Assembly: GCA_947259215.1 (NCBI GenBank)
Contig: CAMYLJ010000010.1
Span: forward strand, 73,891-137,890
Direction of reading: 5' to 3'
Length of the DNA stretch: 64,000 nt
DNA from: an uncultured delta proteobacterium
GTDB lineage: Bacteria > Myxococcota_A > UBA9160 > JAFDET01
The translations under genes and the position numbers were made by a program. The notes under the pieces were generated by a model, which was not told where the DNA came from, made no database searches, and worked only from the letters and a program-made list of their open reading frames with translations. Positions 26,947 to 36,054 of the stretch are shown piece after piece (the stretch's first letter is position 1; each line of letters starts with the position of its first letter).

Positions 26947-27965
26947 GTTTCGCTCTCCTGATTGTGACTGTCGTTCCTGTCTTCGGACCGGTCGGCACCC
27001 TCGAGCCCGCTGGCGAGCCTTGGGGTAGCAGACCCGGATTCGATACGCCGGGCGCTGGAGCCCGCCGCCTCCGCGGCGACCGCGGCGCGCATGCCGTCGA
27101 GCAGCGGGCAGTTGTCCCAGCCCAGCTCCTGCTTCGCGCGCTCGATGCGGTAGGTCATCCGCACGGGAACCGGGATCGGAATCACGATTCGCGAGGTTCG
27201 CCCTCCGGCCGCGCGCCACGCGCGCAGCATGTCCCAGGCCGTGGTTCCTTCACCGGCCAGGTTGTAGGCGCGCCCGATCGAGGCATCGCGCTCCAGGCAG
27301 CGGGCAATGGCGTCGCCGACGTCGCCCGCATAGACCGGGTTGATGTGGAAGAAGACCGGGTACACGCCCACCGGCAGGCTCAGGAAGGCCTTGTGCGAGC
27401 GCATCAGGTTCTGGTCGAAGGCGCCGTAGATGCCGGTCGGCCGGACCGTGCTGAGCCGTATGCCGAGCTGCTCGGCGAGACGCCAGGCCTCCTGCTCCGA
27501 GAGCGCCTTGCTGGCGGCGTAGACCTTCCACGGCCACATGAAGCGCGGGCGCGTACGTAGCGGCGCTTCCTCCGGGATGGGCTTCGTGGCTCCGGGCGCG
27601 TAGACGACGGACGACGAGACCTGCACCACCCGCTCGACGCCGGCCTTGGCCGCGGCCTCCAGCACGTTGCGCGTGCCCTGGATGTTCGTGTCCAGGTACT
27701 TCGCCGGGCTGTGGTAGCTCAGGGCGAAGAGGCCCGCGTTCGAGACCACGCCGTCGCAGCCCCTGAACCCGGCGGCCAGCGCCTCGGGCTCGGCCAGGTC
27801 GGCCCGGCGCAGCTCCACGCCCTGGTCCGCCAGCTCGGGCGCCTTGCCCGGGTTGCGCACGACGGCCACCACCCGGGTGCCGCGCGCCAGCAGCACTTCG
27901 ACCACGTAGCGGCCGAGGAAGCCGGTGGCGCCGGTGACGGCGATGGTCGCGTTGGCGAGATCCAA
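26943..27965 (-). CDS. NAD-dependent epimerase/dehydratase (extended SDR)
   Basis: A 340-residue extended SDR with IAVTGATGFLGRYV at residues 8-21 (NAD(P) site), SSSVVYAPG (catalytic Ser) and VYAASKALSE (Tyr and Lys). It resembles 3-beta-hydroxysteroid dehydrogenase/NAD-epimerase proteins often found in steroid and isoprenoid degradation. A TTG at 27965 is the only start that keeps a normal N-terminus; no clear ribosome site is seen. The C-terminal 35 residues are hydrophilic and probably unstructured. The stop overlaps the SDR-MaoC start. Confidence 0.82.
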   Translation of the reverse strand: MDLANATIAVTGATGFLGRYVVEVLLARGTRVVAVVRNPGKAPELADQGVELRRADLAEPEALAAGFRGCDGVVSNAGLFALSYHSPAKYLDTNIQGTRNVLEAAAKAGVERVVQVSSSVVYAPGATKPIPEEAPLRTRPRFMWPWKVYAASKALSEQEAWRLAEQLGIRLSTVRPTGIYGAFDQNLMRSHKAFLSLPVGVYPVFFHINPVYAGDVGDAIARCLERDASIGRAYNLAGEGTTAWDMLRAWRAAGGRTSRIVIPIPVPVRMTYRIERAKQELGWDNCPLLDGMRAAVAAEAAGSSARRIESGSATPRLASGLEGADRSEDRNDSHNQESET

Positions 27966-27982
27966 GGGGGGTGGGCGCGGCG

Positions 27983-28006
27983 CCCGGCGCCCTTTCGGGC
28001 GCCGGG
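27983..28006 (-). terminator. Strong GC hairpin between thiolase and epimerase genes
   Basis: A perfect 10-bp inverted repeat (27983-27992 with 27997-28006) encloses a TTTC loop, 14 bp past the thiolase stop and just before the TTG start of the epimerase. There is no T-tract after it on the minus strand, so it may lower transcription or protect an mRNA end rather than terminate fully. Confidence 0.4.
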
Positions 28007-28019
28007 GGGTTCGCGCGAT

Positions 28020-29219
28020 CTACGCGATCTCGGCCTTCTTGTAGAGCGCCACCACCGCGGCGCCGCCGAGACCGAGGTTGTGCTGGAGCGCCACCTTGGC
28101 GCCGTCCACCTGACGGGCGTCCGCCTGGCCGCGGATCTGCCAGCTCAGCTCGGCGCACTGCGCCAGGCCGGTGGCTCCGAGCGGATGGCCCTTGGAGATC
28201 AGCCCGCCCGACGGGTTCACCACCACCTGGCCGCCGTAGGTGTTGGCGCCGGAGTCGACGAACTCGCCGGCCTTGCCCTCGGGGCAGAGGCCCAGGCCCT
28301 CGTAGGTGATCATCTCGTTGGCGGAGAAGCAGTCGTGCAGCTCCACCACGTCCACGTCCTCGGGCCCGCAACCGGACTGCTCGTACACCTTCCCGGCCGC
28401 GGACCGGGTCATGTCGTAGCCCACGAGCTTGATGCAGCTCTTCTCGTCGAAGGTGCTGGGGTAGTCGGTCGTCATGGCCATGCCGGCGATCTCGACCGCC
28501 TGCTCCTGGAGGCCGTGCTGCTTCACGAACTCCTCGCTCGCGAGGATGGCGGAGCCCGAGCCGTCCGACGTGGGGCAGCATTGCAGCTTGGTGAGCGGCT
28601 CGTACACCATGGGGGCGTTCAGGATGTCCTCGAGCGAGTACTCGTCCTGGAACTGGGAGTACGGGTTGTTCACCGAGTGCTTGTGGTTCTTCCAGCCGAT
28701 CTTGGCGAACTGCTCGGCCGTGGTGCCGTACTTCTCCATGTGCTCGCGCCCGGCGTTGCCGAAGAACTGAGGCGCCGGCGGGGCCTTGGCGAACCCGCGG
28801 GTCTCGATCATCAGCTTGGCGTGGTGGTCCATCGGGTTGGTGCGGTCCGTGTACTTCACACCGAGGGAGCCCTTCTCCATCTTCTCGAAGCCGAGCGCCA
28901 TCACGCAATCCGCGAGGCCGCCCTCGATGAACTGCTTGGCCATGTAGAGTGCGGTGGAGCCCGTCGCGCAGTTGTTGTTGACGTTGTAGATCGGGACGCC
29001 CGAGAGGCCGATCTCGTAGACCGCGCGCTGGCCGCAGGTGGAGTCGCCGTAGCAGTAGCCGACGGCCACCTGCTCCACCGCGTCGTAGGGGATCCCGGCG
29101 TCTGCGAGCGCCCTGGTTCCGGACTCCTTGGCCATCTGGGGGTAGTCCCAGCCCTCCTTCGAGCCAGGCTTCTCGAACTTGGTCATGCCCACGCCGACGA
29201 CGTACACCTTCCGGCCCAT
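28020..29219 (-). CDS. Acetyl-CoA acetyltransferase/thiolase (SCP-x lipid-transfer type)
   Basis: A 399-residue thiolase of the sterol-carrier-protein-x subgroup, which cleaves branched or bulky 3-ketoacyl-CoA. The nucleophilic Cys84 lies in [13 protein letters not shown], the conserved His in [10 protein letters not shown], and the C-terminal block is [13 protein letters not shown], where the second cysteine of classical thiolases is replaced as in SCP-x enzymes. The ATG at 29219 follows an AAGGAGA ribosome site. It is the first gene of a minus-strand group with the epimerase and the SDR-MaoC fusion, consistent with side-chain beta-oxidation. Confidence 0.9.
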   Translation of the reverse strand: MGRKVYVVGVGMTKFEKPGSKEGWDYPQMAKESGTRALADAGIPYDAVEQVAVGYCYGDSTCGQRAVYEIGLSGVPIYNVNNNCATGSTALYMAKQFIEGGLADCVMALGFEKMEKGSLGVKYTDRTNPMDHHAKLMIETRGFAKAPPAPQFFGNAGREHMEKYGTTAEQFAKIGWKNHKHSVNNPYSQFQDEYSLEDILNAPMVYEPLTKLQCCPTSDGSGSAILASEEFVKQHGLQEQAVEIAGMAMTTDYPSTFDEKSCIKLVGYDMTRSAAGKVYEQSGCGPEDVDVVELHDCFSANEMITYEGLGLCPEGKAGEFVDSGANTYGGQVVVNPSGGLISKGHPLGATGLAQCAELSWQIRGQADARQVDGAKVALQHNLGLGGAAVVALYKKAEIA

Positions 29220-29338
29220 GCGCGCGGATTCTCCTTGCCCCGTGGTGAGTGGGGGAGCGCCAGGTCCGGAGGGGCCCCGGGGGGCGGCGCCGATCGATTC
29301 CAGAGTCAACCGAGCGTAGCCCAGGCGCGGCGGAGGCG

Positions 29339-30109
29339 TCAGGGCGTGGGCGGCGTCGCGGGGCCGAAGGCTTCCGCCAGGAAGTCGGCGATGCGTCCGA
29401 CGAGCTCCGGCCGGGGAGCGAAGAGCCGGGTCCCGTGGCCGCCGCTCGGGAAGATCTCGACCTGCGAAGGCCCCGTGCGCGCCGCGGCCAGCGCGCGCGC
29501 GGCGGCGGCCGCGTTGGCGTCGTCCTCGGCAGCCACCAGCAGCACGGGTCCGGTGAAGCCGCTCGCCGCGTCGGTCACCGCCACGCCGAAGTACGCCTCG
29601 CCCGGAGAGAGCAGGACCAGGGCCCGCACGCCCTCGACCTCCCCCGCCGAGAGCAACGCCACCGAGCAGCCGTAGGACGCGCCCACCAGCGCCAGCCGGT
29701 CGCCGCGGAAGCCGCGCCTCGCGAGGAAGGCGCGCGCCGCCGCCACATCGCGGGGCCCGGCGCGCACCACGTCGCCGAACCCGTCGCGCGGGACGTCCGC
29801 CACGCGCACGTCCTTCTCCCCCTGACGGGTGGACTGGCCGTGGGTGCGCTGGTCGATCGCCAGCACCGTGATGCCCCGGGCCGTGAGGGCCGGCACCAGC
29901 GGCTGCCACGCCGAGCGGTCCTGCTGGTACATGTGCAGCAGGATCGCGATCGGGCTCTCGGTGCTCCCCGCCGAGACCAGGTCTCCGTGCAGCACGAAGC
30001 CGTCCCGGGTCTCGAAGGAGACGGGGAACGAGACGGGCTCCCGCGCCTGGGCCCCGCTCGCCAGGGCGAGTCCGAGCGCCAGCAGCGCGAGTCGGGTCGG
30101 CTGTCTCAT
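29339..30109 (-). CDS. Secreted alpha/beta hydrolase
   Basis: A 256-residue alpha/beta-hydrolase with a Sec signal peptide ending near ASGAQA (about residue 22). Catalytic elements are [11 protein letters not shown], the elbow GASYGC with the nucleophile Ser, VAAEDDANA and the late histidine GGHGTRLF. It is dienelactone-hydrolase-like in overall layout, but the serine nucleophile points to an esterase or peptidase. The ATG overlaps the stop of the thioesterase gene, so the two are co-translated. The substrate is unknown. Confidence 0.83.
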   Translation of the reverse strand: MRQPTRLALLALGLALASGAQAREPVSFPVSFETRDGFVLHGDLVSAGSTESPIAILLHMYQQDRSAWQPLVPALTARGITVLAIDQRTHGQSTRQGEKDVRVADVPRDGFGDVVRAGPRDVAAARAFLARRGFRGDRLALVGASYGCSVALLSAGEVEGVRALVLLSPGEAYFGVAVTDAASGFTGPVLLVAAEDDANAAAAARALAAARTGPSQVEIFPSGGHGTRLFAPRPELVGRIADFLAEAFGPATPPTP

Positions 30110-30966
30110 CGCGATCCTCCGCGGTAGCGCTTCCAGCTCTCCGGCGCGGCCTCGGGGCCGCGCACCAGCAGCGACTGGCTGGCGAAGCCGATGGGCCCGC
30201 CCGCGTCGTAGAGCCGGGCGCAGGCGGTGGCAGCGCCCATCCCGTCCACGCTGGTGCGGGTGTCGAGGCACACCCACTCGCCCTCCAGCGGGCGGTGCAG
30301 GTTGAGCGTGGTGTCCGGGTTGATGGCCACGAAGGGCTGGCGCAGGAAGTACTTCGGGTCGAGCTGGTGGCGTCGGATCACCGCCACGCCATAGACGAAG
30401 TCGGAGGCTGCGGTGACGCGCACCAGTGGCGAGAGCGGCTCGCCCCGCACCAGGGGAACGTCCAGCCGGAACCAGGCGGTCGGCGTTTCGAAGCCAGGTA
30501 CCGGGCGCACCTCGAAGGCCTGGTGCAGCGCCTCTTCCCGGTCTTCGGTCCGCGACCCCCAGGCCAGGTCGGCCGCGTCCGGCGGCAGGGGAGGATGGGG
30601 TTCGCTGCGGCCGTCCACGTCCGGTGGCACCGCCACCTCGCCCACGCGCGTGCGCATGGCGGTCGCGCGCGCGTACTCGGCTCCCTCGCATAGGAGCGAA
30701 GCGTCGACGTACTCCACGTTGCGGCCGGCGCGACGCAGGCGCGCCTCGGTGCGCACCGGGCGCAGCGGTGCGGCGCGCATGAGGTCGACGGTGAGGCGCG
30801 TCACCTGCATGGGCCGCTCGCACGGCAGCGACTCCACGGCCCGGGCCAGCAGCCCGAGCATCGGCGTGCCGTGCTGCGTGTCCGGATACCAGGGTCCGCT
30901 GCAGAGCGGCGTCGGCACGAGATCGTCGCCTTCGCGCTCGAACAGGACGCGCTCATCGGGGGGCAT
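30106..30966 (-). CDS. Thioesterase-family protein (double hot-dog acyl-CoA thioesterase)
   Basis: A 286-residue double hot-dog protein. The N-terminal half has [22 protein letters not shown] followed by [16 protein letters not shown], the pattern of the TesB-like acyl-CoA thioesterase group. The second half has [13 protein letters not shown] and [22 protein letters not shown] with conserved Asn, His and Thr of the fold. It would hydrolyse acyl-CoA or polyketide-type thioesters. It is coupled to the secreted hydrolase (ATGA) and lies 43 bp from the next SDR on the same strand. Confidence 0.84.
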   Translation of the reverse strand: MPPDERVLFEREGDDLVPTPLCSGPWYPDTQHGTPMLGLLARAVESLPCERPMQVTRLTVDLMRAAPLRPVRTEARLRRAGRNVEYVDASLLCEGAEYARATAMRTRVGEVAVPPDVDGRSEPHPPLPPDAADLAWGSRTEDREEALHQAFEVRPVPGFETPTAWFRLDVPLVRGEPLSPLVRVTAASDFVYGVAVIRRHQLDPKYFLRQPFVAINPDTTLNLHRPLEGEWVCLDTRTSVDGMGAATACARLYDAGGPIGFASQSLLVRGPEAAPESWKRYRGGSR

Positions 30967-31009
30967 CGCGCGCAGGCTAGCGAAGCGCCGGTGGGGTCGC
31001 TCCAGGCCG

Positions 31010-31771
31010 CTAGCGCGCGATCGCGCCCCCGTCGACGAGCAGCGAGCTTCCGGTGACGAAGGACGCGCGGTCCGAGCAGAGCCAGACCACCGACTCGGCG
31101 ATCTCCTCGGGGGTGCCGAGGCGGCCGCCAGGCTGGCCCGCGCGGATCATCTTCTCCACCTCCGGCGCGATCGACATGTACCCGCGCAGCATGGGCGTAT
31201 CGATGCTGCCCGGACAGACGGCGTTCACCCGCACGCCGGTGGCGGCGTTCTCGAGTGCGGCGGTCTTCGTGAGCCCGAGGATCGCGTGCTTGCTGGCGGC
31301 GTACGGCGCCAGGCCTGGGACGCCGATGAAGCCGGCGCCGGAGGAGGTGTTGACGATGGCGCCGCCGCCGTGCTTCAGCATGTAGGCGATCTCGTGCTTC
31401 AGACACAGGAAGACGCCGGTCAGGTTCACCGCCAGGGTCTCTTCCCAGGCGGCGAGGTCGATCTCGTGCAGCCCGCCCATGGCTCCGGTGATGCCCGCGT
31501 TGTTGTGGGCGCAGTCGAGGCCGCCGAAGTGAGAGACGGTCTCGGCCACGAGCGCCTCGACCTCGGTCTCGTTCGTCACGTCGCCGGCGAGGAAGGCAGC
31601 CTCGCCGCCCGCCTGCCGGATCGCCACGACCGTCTCCTCGCCGCCGCCGGCGTCCCGGTCCGACGCCACCACCCGCGCGCCTTCCCGCGCGAAGGCCAGC
31701 GCAGACGCCCGGCCGATGCCCGACGCCGCTCCCGTCACCAGGGCGACCTTGCCCTCGAGGATTCCGCTCAC
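31010..31771 (-). CDS. Short-chain dehydrogenase/reductase
   Basis: A classical SDR of 253 residues: TGAASGIG (NAD(P) site, 14-21), NNAG, catalytic Ser in NTSSGAG, YAASKHA (Tyr and Lys), and a C-terminal CPGSIDTPM. The aspartate in VVASDRDAGG suggests NAD preference. It uses a GTG (31771) overlapping the stop of the amidohydrolase. Operon partners suggest it oxidises or reduces an intermediate in the same degradation route; the substrate is not known. Confidence 0.9.
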   Translation of the reverse strand: MSGILEGKVALVTGAASGIGRASALAFAREGARVVASDRDAGGGEETVVAIRQAGGEAAFLAGDVTNETEVEALVAETVSHFGGLDCAHNNAGITGAMGGLHEIDLAAWEETLAVNLTGVFLCLKHEIAYMLKHGGGAIVNTSSGAGFIGVPGLAPYAASKHAILGLTKTAALENAATGVRVNAVCPGSIDTPMLRGYMSIAPEVEKMIRAGQPGGRLGTPEEIAESVVWLCSDRASFVTGSSLLVDGGAIAR

Positions 31772-32865
31772 GTCCGCTCCACCGTCCGGAAGTCGTCAGG
31801 CGTCGCCACGCCGTAGAGCGCCGCGGCGTTGCGCCAGGTGATCGCGTCGACCGCGTCCTGGGGCACGCCCCGGAACTGCTCCTCCAGCACTTCGCGCGAC
31901 TTCGGGAAGGTGCCCTCAGGGTGCGGGTAGTCGGATCCCCAGAGCAGGCAACGGTCCCCCGTCTGCACCCGGTTGGCGATCCCGACGGGGTCGCGCTGGA
32001 ACGTGACCGCGCCCTGACGCCGGAAGTACGCGCTCGGCAGGTCGGCCAGCTTCGGACGCACGAACATGTGATGCTCGCGGTAGGCGTCGTCCATCGCCTC
32101 GAGGGCCCATGCCAGCCAGCCCGCGCCGCACTCGACCATCACCACCCGCAGCGCCGGATGGCGTTCCAGGATGCCCGCGGCGCACAGCAGCGAGGCGGTC
32201 TCCAGCGGGCCCGAGACCGTGACGACGTAGTTGGCGACGGCCCCGCCGGCGCCGCGCAGGGGCGTCTGGCTGCGGCCCGAGCCGGCATGGAAGGAGAGAC
32301 TCACCGCGAGCCCCGCCGCCGTCTCCCACAGGGGCTCCCAGGCCGGTTCGTTGTAGGTCAGGGCATCGGAGTGGGCAGGCAGGAGACCCGCCCGCACGCC
32401 CCGCGGCGCCAGGCGCTCGAGCTCGCGCGCGCAGGCGTCGGGCTGGGCGGCCGGCAGCAACGCCACGGGGGCGAAGCGCTCGCCTGCGAAGCGGTCGAAG
32501 ATCCAGTCGTTGTAGACCGCACACACGGCGCTCTCGAGGGCGTGGTCCTGGATGGAGTAGGTCGTGAAGAAGGCGAGGTTGGGGTAGAGCACCTCGCCCC
32601 AGACGCCGTCGCCCGCCAGCGCCTCCAGGCGCGCCGCCGGGTCGTGCTCGCCCCATTTCTCCAGGCCGGGGACCGCGCCGTCGGGCATTCCCTCCGGCGC
32701 ACGGGTGAGCTTGCGCACGAGCCGGTTCTCCACCAGCAGCGCGATCATGCCGTCGCGCACCTCCACCCGCGGGCCGTCCTCGCGCAGCGCCGGCGGCAGG
32801 TTGGCGCTCCAGAGGTCCGCGGGCTCGCTCACGTGCCCGTCGGCGGAGATGGCCAGCCGGATCAT
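31768..32865 (-). CDS. Amidohydrolase (ACMSD/amidohydrolase-2 family)
   Basis: A 365-residue TIM-barrel metal enzyme of the amidohydrolase-2 group. Metal-site candidates are the N-terminal SADGHVSEP (HxH reduced to DGH, as in many members), FHAG, and WGSDYPHPEGT near the C-terminus, whose Asp is typical of this family. Such proteins decarboxylate or hydrolyse cyclic carboxylic acids. The ATG overlaps the stop of the LLM oxidoreductase and its own stop overlaps the SDR start. Confidence 0.88.
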   Translation of the reverse strand: MIRLAISADGHVSEPADLWSANLPPALREDGPRVEVRDGMIALLVENRLVRKLTRAPEGMPDGAVPGLEKWGEHDPAARLEALAGDGVWGEVLYPNLAFFTTYSIQDHALESAVCAVYNDWIFDRFAGERFAPVALLPAAQPDACARELERLAPRGVRAGLLPAHSDALTYNEPAWEPLWETAAGLAVSLSFHAGSGRSQTPLRGAGGAVANYVVTVSGPLETASLLCAAGILERHPALRVVMVECGAGWLAWALEAMDDAYREHHMFVRPKLADLPSAYFRRQGAVTFQRDPVGIANRVQTGDRCLLWGSDYPHPEGTFPKSREVLEEQFRGVPQDAVDAITWRNAAALYGVATPDDFRTVERT

Positions 32866-33746
32866 CCCGCCCCCTCGTCCCGCAGCTTCGGGAAGACGTC
32901 CTCGGCGAAGCGCCGGATGCCTTCCTGCTTCTGCGCCAGGTCGTCGCTGAAGCCGCCGTAGAAGAGCCAGGGCATCGTCTGGACGCAGGTGACCCCGACG
33001 TCCCGCACCCGCCGGTAGCCGTCCACGTCCAGGGCGTCGGTGCAGGCCGCCACCACCTCGAAGGGCTCGTCGGCCCGGCCGCACTCCGCGCGCAGCGAAG
33101 CCAGCCGCGCGCAGATCTCTCGCAGCTCCTCGCTGGTGTGCATGTCCGAGATCCAGCCGTCGCCGAGGCGCGCGGCCCGCTTCAAGGCCGGCTCCGACAG
33201 GCCGCCCACCACGATGGGGATCGGCTCCGGCGGCGCCGGCTGCATGGAGAGCGGCGCGAAGTCGTAGAACTCGCCGTGGTGCTCGACGACCTCCCCCGTC
33301 CAGAGCTTCTTCAGGACCTCGAGCATCTCGTCGGCGCGCTTGCCGCGCCGGGCGAAGGGCTGCTCGAGCAGCTCGAACTCCTCCTTCATCCAGCCCATGC
33401 CGATGCCCAGGCTGACCCGACCGCCCGCGAAGACGGCGGCGGTGCCGACGGCCTTGGCGACGACGAAGGGATTGCGCAGGGGGAGGATGTAGATGCCCGT
33501 CATGAAGCGCACACGGCGCGTGGCGGCTCCCATCGCCCCGACCGCGACCCATACGTCGGGCCACGGCGTGGGCGCGTCCCAGCGGGGCGATCCGTCCTCG
33601 GTATAGGGGTAGGGGGAGTCGATCTTCTCCGGATGGACCACGTGGTCCGACACCAGGACCACGTCCCACCCGCACTCGTCGGCGGTGCGCGCCAGGGGCA
33701 GCCAGTGGTCCGGCGGGCTGAAGGCGAGGGAGACGGCGAACTTCAT
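32862..33746 (-). CDS. LLM-class F420-dependent oxidoreductase
   Basis: A luciferase-like monooxygenase-fold protein of 294 residues. It shows the family's N-terminal FAVSLAFSPPDHW, SDHVVHPE, the loop GIYILPLRNPF, LGIGMGWMKEEFE (flavin-binding region), IVVGGLSEPALKRAARLGDGW. These match the Rv2161c/F420-dependent subgroup rather than FMN luciferases. Its presence implies that the organism makes coenzyme F420. It is the first gene of the coupled group LLM oxidoreductase-amidohydrolase-SDR. Confidence 0.88.
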   Translation of the reverse strand: MKFAVSLAFSPPDHWLPLARTADECGWDVVLVSDHVVHPEKIDSPYPYTEDGSPRWDAPTPWPDVWVAVGAMGAATRRVRFMTGIYILPLRNPFVVAKAVGTAAVFAGGRVSLGIGMGWMKEEFELLEQPFARRGKRADEMLEVLKKLWTGEVVEHHGEFYDFAPLSMQPAPPEPIPIVVGGLSEPALKRAARLGDGWISDMHTSEELREICARLASLRAECGRADEPFEVVAACTDALDVDGYRRVRDVGVTCVQTMPWLFYGGFSDDLAQKQEGIRRFAEDVFPKLRDEGAG

Positions 33747-33908
33747 GGGCAACTCTCCGCGCAGACGGCCGATCGGGCGGCCGTAGGGTAGCGGGTCGCC
33801 GCCTGCGGATCGCACCCGGCGGCCCGGGGTCCTCGCGCGGCAAGGGCTCGTGGCAGCGAACCTCGAGGCCCCCCGGCGCGTAGCACCCGGAGCCGGATGC
33901 CGGCCGCC

Positions 33909-33937
33909 TTCCACACCGGGGAGTGGCGGCGTATGAT
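33909..33937 (+). promoter_or_regulatory. Possible sigma-70 promoter for the small lipoprotein gene
   Basis: A good -10 hexamer, TATGAT (33932-33937), lies 17 bp downstream of a weak -35, TTCCAC (33909-33914). The start codon of the lipoprotein at 34006 follows 68 bp later with a GGAGGG ribosome site. Only the -10 is convincing. Confidence 0.35.
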
Positions 33938-34005
33938 GTGGCGCTCGGGACGGGGGTGGTCGGCAGGGCGGCTCGTCGGGGGCGGGCCGCCCAGGAGGGA
34001 CGAGA

Positions 34006-34188
34006 ATGAAGGGATTGACGCTCGGGATCGCCGTGCTCGCGCTGGCAGCCTTCGGCTGCGGTGGCGAGGACACGCCGTCGGTATCGGCGGCGGGCGAGCA
34101 GATCGAGGACGCCGCCAAGGACGCGGGCGAGGCCACAGGGAAGGCCCTCGAAGACGCGGGCGAGAAGTTGCAGGAGGCGTCCGAGTAG
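34006..34188 (+). CDS. Small entericidin-like lipoprotein
   Basis: A 60-residue lipoprotein. The signal peptide ends in the lipobox AAFGC (Cys18), and the mature part of 43 residues is an acidic, alanine-rich amphipathic helix (EDAAKDAGEATGKALEDAGE). This matches the layout of entericidin-like small lipoproteins, though the similarity is by composition. A GGAGGG site precedes the ATG. The BON-domain lipoprotein follows 69 bp later, separated by a strong hairpin. Confidence 0.75.
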   Translation: MKGLTLGIAVLALAAFGCGGEDTPSVSAAGEQIEDAAKDAGEATGKALEDAGEKLQEASE

Positions 34189-34197
34189 CGGACCGTC

Positions 34198-34226
34198 GGG
34201 GCGGCGCCGGGCAGCGGCGCCGCCCC
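34198..34226 (+). terminator. GC-rich hairpin between two lipoprotein genes
   Basis: A perfect 11-bp stem (34198-34208 with 34216-34226) with a 7-nt loop starts 9 bp after the small lipoprotein stop. There is no T-run on either strand. It may be a partial terminator that sets different levels of the two lipoproteins. Confidence 0.4.
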
Positions 34227-34257
34227 GTACACATTGTGCGCCCGAAGGAGGACACGG

Positions 34258-34782
34258 ATGAGGCGGAATGGAATGCTTGCCGGGGTCGCGCTGCTGGCGT
34301 TGCTGGCGACGCCCCTGGCGGGCTGCGGCGGTGGCGACGACGAGGTCGCAGCTCTCGAGGACGCGATCGGCCAGCTCGAGCAGGCGCGCGAGGCCGTCGA
34401 GGAGGCGAGCGCCGTGCTCGAGGAGCGCCAGAAGGCTGCGGACGAAGCCCGGGGGGCGCTCGGCGAGGCGCGCGAGACGCTGGCCGAAGCCGAGCAGCAG
34501 CTGGCTTCCGCCCAATCAGAGGTGAGCGAGCGCGCCACCGACGACGTGCTGTTCCGGACGATCCAGAAGCGGCTGCTCGATGACGAGGATCTCACCGACG
34601 TGGCCATCTCGGCCCGGGTGGCCGAGGGCGTGGTCGTGCTCTCGGGCAAGGTGCCGGACGCGGACCTGCGCGACCGCGCCCTCGAGATCGCGGGCGCCGT
34701 GCCGGGATCCGTGGCCGTGGAGAGTCGGATCAGCGTCGTTGGCGGTGAGCCGCCGCCGGTGGCCGAGGGCCCCGCGGAGTAG
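34258..34782 (+). CDS. BON-domain lipoprotein with coiled coil
   Basis: A 174-residue lipoprotein: lipobox LAGC (Cys23), then an acidic coiled coil of about residues 30-95 with repeated LEQAREAVEEA-type heptads, then a BON domain (about 98-160) that includes LLDDEDLTDVAISARVAEGVVVLSG split across its strands. BON domains bind phospholipid or outer-membrane partners, as in OsmY. A strong AAGGAGG site precedes the ATG. It probably acts in envelope maintenance together with the small lipoprotein upstream. Confidence 0.82.
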   Translation: MRRNGMLAGVALLALLATPLAGCGGGDDEVAALEDAIGQLEQAREAVEEASAVLEERQKAADEARGALGEARETLAEAEQQLASAQSEVSERATDDVLFRTIQKRLLDDEDLTDVAISARVAEGVVVLSGKVPDADLRDRALEIAGAVPGSVAVESRISVVGGEPPPVAEGPAE

Positions 34783-34797
34783 GCCGCGCGGCCGGTG

Positions 34798-35112
34798 TCA
34801 GTTGCTCGCCAGGCGCGAGCGGTAGCGCCCGGCCTCGTAGGCCTCGAAGTACTCTCCCAGCAGCGGGTGCCGCACGGGCTCGTCGCCCGGGTCGGGCTCC
34901 AGGTTGCGCTCGGCCACATAGGTGGTGTGCTGGGCGTCGTGCACCAGCACGTGGTACCAGGGCTCGTCGCGGGGCGGTCGCGAGCGGGCCACCTCCTCGT
35001 ACCACTCGTCGCTGCCGGCGAAGACGGGGTCGACGTCGAAGATGACGCCCCGGTAGTCGAAGATGCGGTGATGGATGCGCTGGCCGACCGCGAACCGCGC
35101 TTCGGAAGGCAT
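34798..35112 (-). CDS. hspQ: Heat-shock protein HspQ (YccV-like hemimethylated-DNA-binding fold)
   Basis: A 104-residue YccV/HspQ-type protein. The fold signature is FAVGQRIHHRIFDYRGVIFDVDP, then PWYHVLVHDAQHTTYVAERNLEP. In E. coli, HspQ is an adaptor that enhances Lon-dependent proteolysis and affects DnaA stability. Length is typical. It lies 23 bp from the divergent start of the broken racemase-fold gene, so the two share a short upstream region. Confidence 0.87.
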   Translation of the reverse strand: MPSEARFAVGQRIHHRIFDYRGVIFDVDPVFAGSDEWYEEVARSRPPRDEPWYHVLVHDAQHTTYVAERNLEPDPGDEPVRHPLLGEYFEAYEAGRYRSRLASN

Positions 35113-35135
35113 GCCAGGAGGCTACCCTGGACCCC

Positions 35136-36051
35136 GTGAGCTTGCGAGACGCCACGACTCCCGCGCTCTGCGTCGACGCCGCCGCGCTCGAGCACAACCT
35201 CCACGCCATGGCCGCCGCGCTGCCGGGCGCCCGCATGCGGCCTCACGTGAAGGCCCACAAGTGCACGGCCCTGGCGCGGCGGCAGGCCGAGGTCGGCCAC
35301 CGCGGCTTCACCTGCGCGACCATCCGCGAGATGGAGGGGCTGGCCGCGGCGGGCCTGGGGGAGGACCTGCTGCTGGCCAACGAGGTCCTGGACGCGCGCC
35401 GGCTGGGCGGCCTCGATGCCCGCGTCAGCGTGGCCGTCGATTCCCAGCAGACCATCGCGGCGGCGGCCGAGGGCGGTGTGCGCGAGGTGCTGGTCGACGT
35501 GAACGTGGGGCTGCCGCGTTGCGGCTGCCCGCCGCAGGAGGCCGGCCGGCTGGCGGACGCGGCGCGCCGCGCCGGGCTCGAGGTGCGCGGGGTCATGGGC
35601 TACGAAGGCCACGCCATGCCGATTCGCGACCCCGTCGAGCGTGCGGCGGCCGTCGAGAAGTCGATGCGGCTCCTGCTGCGGGCGCACGCCGAGGTCGGCG
35701 GCGAGCTACGCGCTGATGGACTCGACCTACGCCTATCCCGAGCTGCCCTTCCGGCCGTCCCTGTGGATCGAGTCCACGGTCATCTCCGTCTCCGAGGCCT
35801 ACGCGGTCGCCGACTGCGGCCTGAAGGCCCTGGCGATGGATCACGGCAATCCGACCATCGAGGGAGCGCGGGTGCTCTTCTGCTCCGACGAGCACGTGAC
35901 CTTCGTGCCCGACGCGCCGGTCGCGCCCGGCGACCGCGTGCGCGTGCTGCCGACCCACGTGGATCCGACGGTCGCCAAGCACGAGCGCCTGCTGGTGGTG
36001 GACGGGGAGGCCGTGCGCGACGTCTGGGCGGTGGACCTGCGCGGCTGGTGA
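35136..36051 (+). pseudogene. D-threonine aldolase/alanine-racemase-fold enzyme, broken by internal deletion and frameshift
   Basis: Frame one (from the GTG at 35136) encodes the N-terminal TIM-barrel part with the PLP lysine motif PHVKAHK and VDVNVGLPRCG up to about position 35702. The rest of the family protein, from SYALMDSTY through ISVSEAYAVADCGLKAL to SDEHVTF and VLPTHVDPTVA, continues in the next frame up to 36051. About 30-35 residues that normally link these blocks (the GGGTGT phosphate-binding region) are absent. An internal deletion of a length not divisible by three explains both facts. The metal site residues remain in the C-terminal part. It is probably nonfunctional unless the sequence is in error. 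Confidence 0.78.
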
Positions 36052-36054
36052 CGC

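Noticed and set aside
30106-30966. Thioesterase considered as the missing MenI
   Set aside because: It is a double hot-dog protein more than twice the size of MenI, and it is co-translated with a secreted hydrolase in a degradation cluster.
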